In this document: positions 60,180 through 64,000 of the stretch, piece after piece
How positions within the stretch are numbered: position 1 is the stretch's first letter
Layout of the letters: each line of letters starts with the position of its first letter
Origin: Piscicola geometra
Lineage: Eukaryota > Annelida > Clitellata > Hirudinida > Piscicolidae
Direction: 5' to 3'
Assembly (NCBI GenBank): GCA_943735955.1
Contig: OX030955.1
Span: 3,021,734 to 3,085,733, forward strand
DNA length: 64,000 nucleotides
Made by a program: the position numbers and the translations under genes
Notes under the pieces: model-generated
Database searches by the model: none
What the model saw: the letters and a program-made list of their open reading frames with translations, nothing else
What the model was told of the DNA's origin: nothing

Positions 60180-61440
60180 CATTAAGTGTAGGACACAGCT
60201 GCATTCAGCAGATTCACGTCCTAAAGTACATTATGAACAACGCTCACTCATTTCTATCTTCGTTGATTTTGAAAGAACCTTTAACTCAATTGACGAGATA
60301 TGATGCTTGTACCAACTGGGACAACACGTGATTTAAGAAAAGATTGTAAAAGCGGTTTAGTTAATCTACTACAAGTCGACTAACCAGGTATACATACTAT
60401 ACTTGCTTTCAGAAAGTTTCAACATTTTTACAGGCGTTCTTGCTAGTTGATGTTTGTATATATCACTCTCTTAAAAATAAAAACGAACGAAGACAAACGC
60501 AAACGAACTAATCAACGAGAACTAAGCAACTTCTCACTGCGTCACACAACACGTTTGCGTGACAGTTAACGATCCCACCTTCTCTGATGATATCGCCTTT
60601 CTTGAAAACGACCTGTTGAAAGCCCAAGCTTAGTTGGATTAGGTTCACGAAAGTTTAAATCAAAGATGAATGTTAAAAGATAGAAAAAACGCGTTTTACA
60701 GAATAAAAGCCTTTTGTTTCGCCACCGTCTGCAATTATTTTTATCAATGGTCAGGACATTGCAACTGTGAGTACCTTGGACCCTTTTTTGAAGCCACTTA
60801 TCATTATGTCAGAATTAATTCAAATTAGAATTTCATCGAAAGCCTCAAATAAAATACAAAAAGATTCTGCGCTTGCCCAAGTTGAAAATTAAAATCAAGA
60901 TTTGCATTTTTCAAGCCGCCTGCATCTTTATTTTGCTTTATGGAAGGGAAACATGTATACTAACGTCTGCATTTTCGAAAAAGCTTGACGCTTTCACAAG
61001 GAACTGAATTTGGATGATGTCTAGAACCAAACAGCTTGGCAAGCACATTATCTATGAGCCTATCTACTCACTAGTCTGAGAGAAGGCTTTCTCAAAATGT
61101 TTCGAAACTGCCAACTCATATTCACTGGTCATTTTCTTCATATGCCGGCAGATAAGCCGGTTTTACGTTACTTATTTTACAATTTTGAAATAAAAGCAAG
61201 AAAAGGTCCCGACTGACCAAGGATGTCATTTCGACAATAAATCTCATCGTTGATCGATTCAGGAAAGACAACGCTTGAAGTCGAACATTTCAAATCATGG
61301 GTAGTGAAGAGAAAGCTGCGAAGGAAGAATTTTCATCGTGCCACGAAAAAGAAGAGTTTTTGACCTCTTATTTGCGCCTTCTAGATGATGATGATGATCA
61401 TGATGGTGGTGTCAACCATGAACGATTCTGAAGATTAACC
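60180..61440 (+). mobile_element. Decayed RTE-like LINE, RT domain to 3' end (plus strand)
   Basis: Scattered frames read in the order of an RT domain: FVDFERTFNSID near 60265, FSDDIAFL near 60583 (in place of YADDIAL), KIRIFQAACISILLYGRETW near 60892, then GHFLHMPADKP near 61130. The element ends near a (GAT)n run at 61386-61402. Many stops and shifts show it is long dead. The opposite orientation to 59520-59790 means two separate insertions. Confidence 0.7.
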
Positions 61441-62585
61441 TTTGATATAAGTTTTAGATCATTGTAATATAGAATAGGGAAATTCATTTCTTGTTTAAAT
61501 GCTCTTACTTTTTGAATTTTGCTTTGATTTTCAAATTTTAAATTTAAACTTACAAAATATATATATTCTTTCACGAGGGAAAGCACTTTTTATGAATATT
61601 ACTTTGAAACTCTTTCTTCTTATTTGGATGTTTGACGTTTTTCAGACCAATCATACTTGAAAACTCTTCATATAGTAAATTTTCATCATTCTACTTTTCT
61701 TTTGAATTTCAAAAATTCAATGTTTTTCAGCTTAACTAGGCAAAAATTTTTAAACAAATTTGAAATTTTCAGTGCTTTGAAGCGGGCTTGGCTTCACTTA
61801 GCAATGCATCACTCAACGAGAAGGATTTTACTACCTGTTGAACAGCATTAGCCAAAATTATATAAATGTATAACTATTTTTAAACACCTTTCATCGAAGC
61901 TGTTACAGACATCAAAAGGATTATTCAAAGTAACCCTAAATATCTTTTTGAGGTATCATTTAAAAATGGTTTTAAAAACAAAAGCATAAACATTCATAAA
62001 TTTACAAAATTCTCTATTTCCAAAACCATGAGAATTTTGAAATATTTTATTTACTTTTTCAAACGCTGTTTTGCTTTGATGTTTTGAATTTGCATACTTT
62101 AGGTTTTATTTGATGTATGCTTTTAGATAATTAATATTTTTAATTTTTTTTACCCATTTTGCTTCAATCTTTCTTTTTTTAGTTTTTTTACAACATGTTT
62201 CATCAGGTTTAAAAAAACGATATTCAAATTTCATAAAAGAAACAAAATTTTGTTTCTAAACTGAAATTGAAAACAAAAGCAAAGATATAGGTACTCGTGA
62301 AAACATATACATATAATGCAAAACAAAGAGATATATTTCAAAATGTATTCCCAAATAAAAACCAAAACATAAATAAATGATGATCGCGACGAAATCTTTT
62401 CTCCACTAAATCATAAAAATCGAAAAGTGTCGAAAAGCAATAAAACTCACGAAAGTTGGCAAACTTGTTTAAGACCTTACCGTTCTATTCAGCGTTCACA
62501 TTTTTGTAAACGGCGTACAAAAACAAATAAAACGCAATTGACGGCGATTCTATTAAGATAAAAACCAAAATAATTGTCTCTGCAG
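61441..62585. other. AT-rich spacer before the candidate second exon
   Basis: No recognised content. The short frames at 61398-61586 (minus) and 61657-61851 (plus) have no motif. Confidence 0.4.
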
Positions 62586-62707
62586 GGTTAGAGATCATCA
62601 GGAAAGTCTATTTTGAAATAAGGGAGGTCATCCCGAAAAAGAGCAACTTGCTAGAGTGCCAAAGTTTATGTCACTGCAAAGTCGAGCATGTCAAAACTAT
62701 GCAATAA
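62586..62707 (+). CDS. Candidate second exon of the GFRalpha/GAS1-like gene
   Basis: A good acceptor (TTGTCTCTGCAG) is followed by a frame that continues the phase-1 end of the exon at 57961-58249. It gives about 40 residues ending LLECQSLCHCKVEHVKTMQ and a TAA at 62705. The C-x3-C-x-C motif recalls the 'C-x-C' that follows the first cysteines in GDNF/GAS1 domains. If terminal, the protein would be 136 residues, which is short for the family. If not, the donor is unclear (weak GT sites only). This is a weak call, based on phase, acceptor quality and cysteines. Confidence 0.28.

Positions 62708-64000
<1,293 letters not shown>

Overview
This window is AT-rich nuclear DNA from a metazoan. Multi-exon genes with spliceosomal introns, a class A GPCR, SLC25 and SLC28 transporters, a possible GFRalpha/GAS1-type receptor exon and several non-LTR retrotransposon remnants all point to an invertebrate bilaterian. 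A lophotrochozoan is my guess, but nothing in the sequence proves it. All recognised protein-coding genes are on the + strand. Coding exons stand out as islands of higher GC and balanced codon use in very AT-rich introns and spacers.

Layout. (1) 1-4470: a possible hAT-like remnant, then the last two exons of a rhodopsin-family GPCR (TM7, helix 8 and C-tail; the upstream exons lie outside the window). (2) 4471-18138: a gene-poor stretch with a tRNA-derived SINE, a MITE-like element with perfect 11-bp terminal inverted repeats, and a 5'-truncated LINE on the minus strand. (3) 18139-20951: a complete eight-exon mitochondrial carrier of the SLC25A33/SLC25A36 (pyrimidine nucleotide carrier) type. 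(4) 22562-46500: three complete tandem SLC28 (concentrative nucleoside transporter, CNT) genes. Each has 13 exons at identical positions and phases, encodes 660 or 661 residues, and carries the same upstream block and TATA box. Copies 2 and 3 belong to a more recent segmental duplication. (5) 46501-57960: no recognisable gene, but a GC-richer orphan island and a roughly 420-bp (AGT)n array. (6) 57961-62707: an exon encoding a signal peptide plus a GDNF/GAS1-type cysteine pattern, with one possible downstream exon, and two decayed RTE-like fragments in opposite orientation between them. (7) A (GT)n array runs off the right end.

How the genes fit together. The three SLC28 genes would import nucleosides across the plasma membrane by cation coupling. 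The neighbouring SLC25 carrier would move pyrimidine nucleotides across the inner mitochondrial membrane. The two sit head-to-tail about 2.1 kb apart, so the locus may be a small nucleoside/nucleotide transport neighbourhood, although co-regulation is only inferred. The most interesting observations are: two consecutive GC-AG introns kept in all three SLC28 paralogs; an altered nucleoside-binding loop (GQ-IEASF instead of the usual GQ-TEAPL type); a changed family signature in copy 2; a patchwork of exon and intron identity that suggests gene conversion; nested transposon insertions that order the duplications; and a SINE whose 3' end matches the 3' end of a LINE in the same window.
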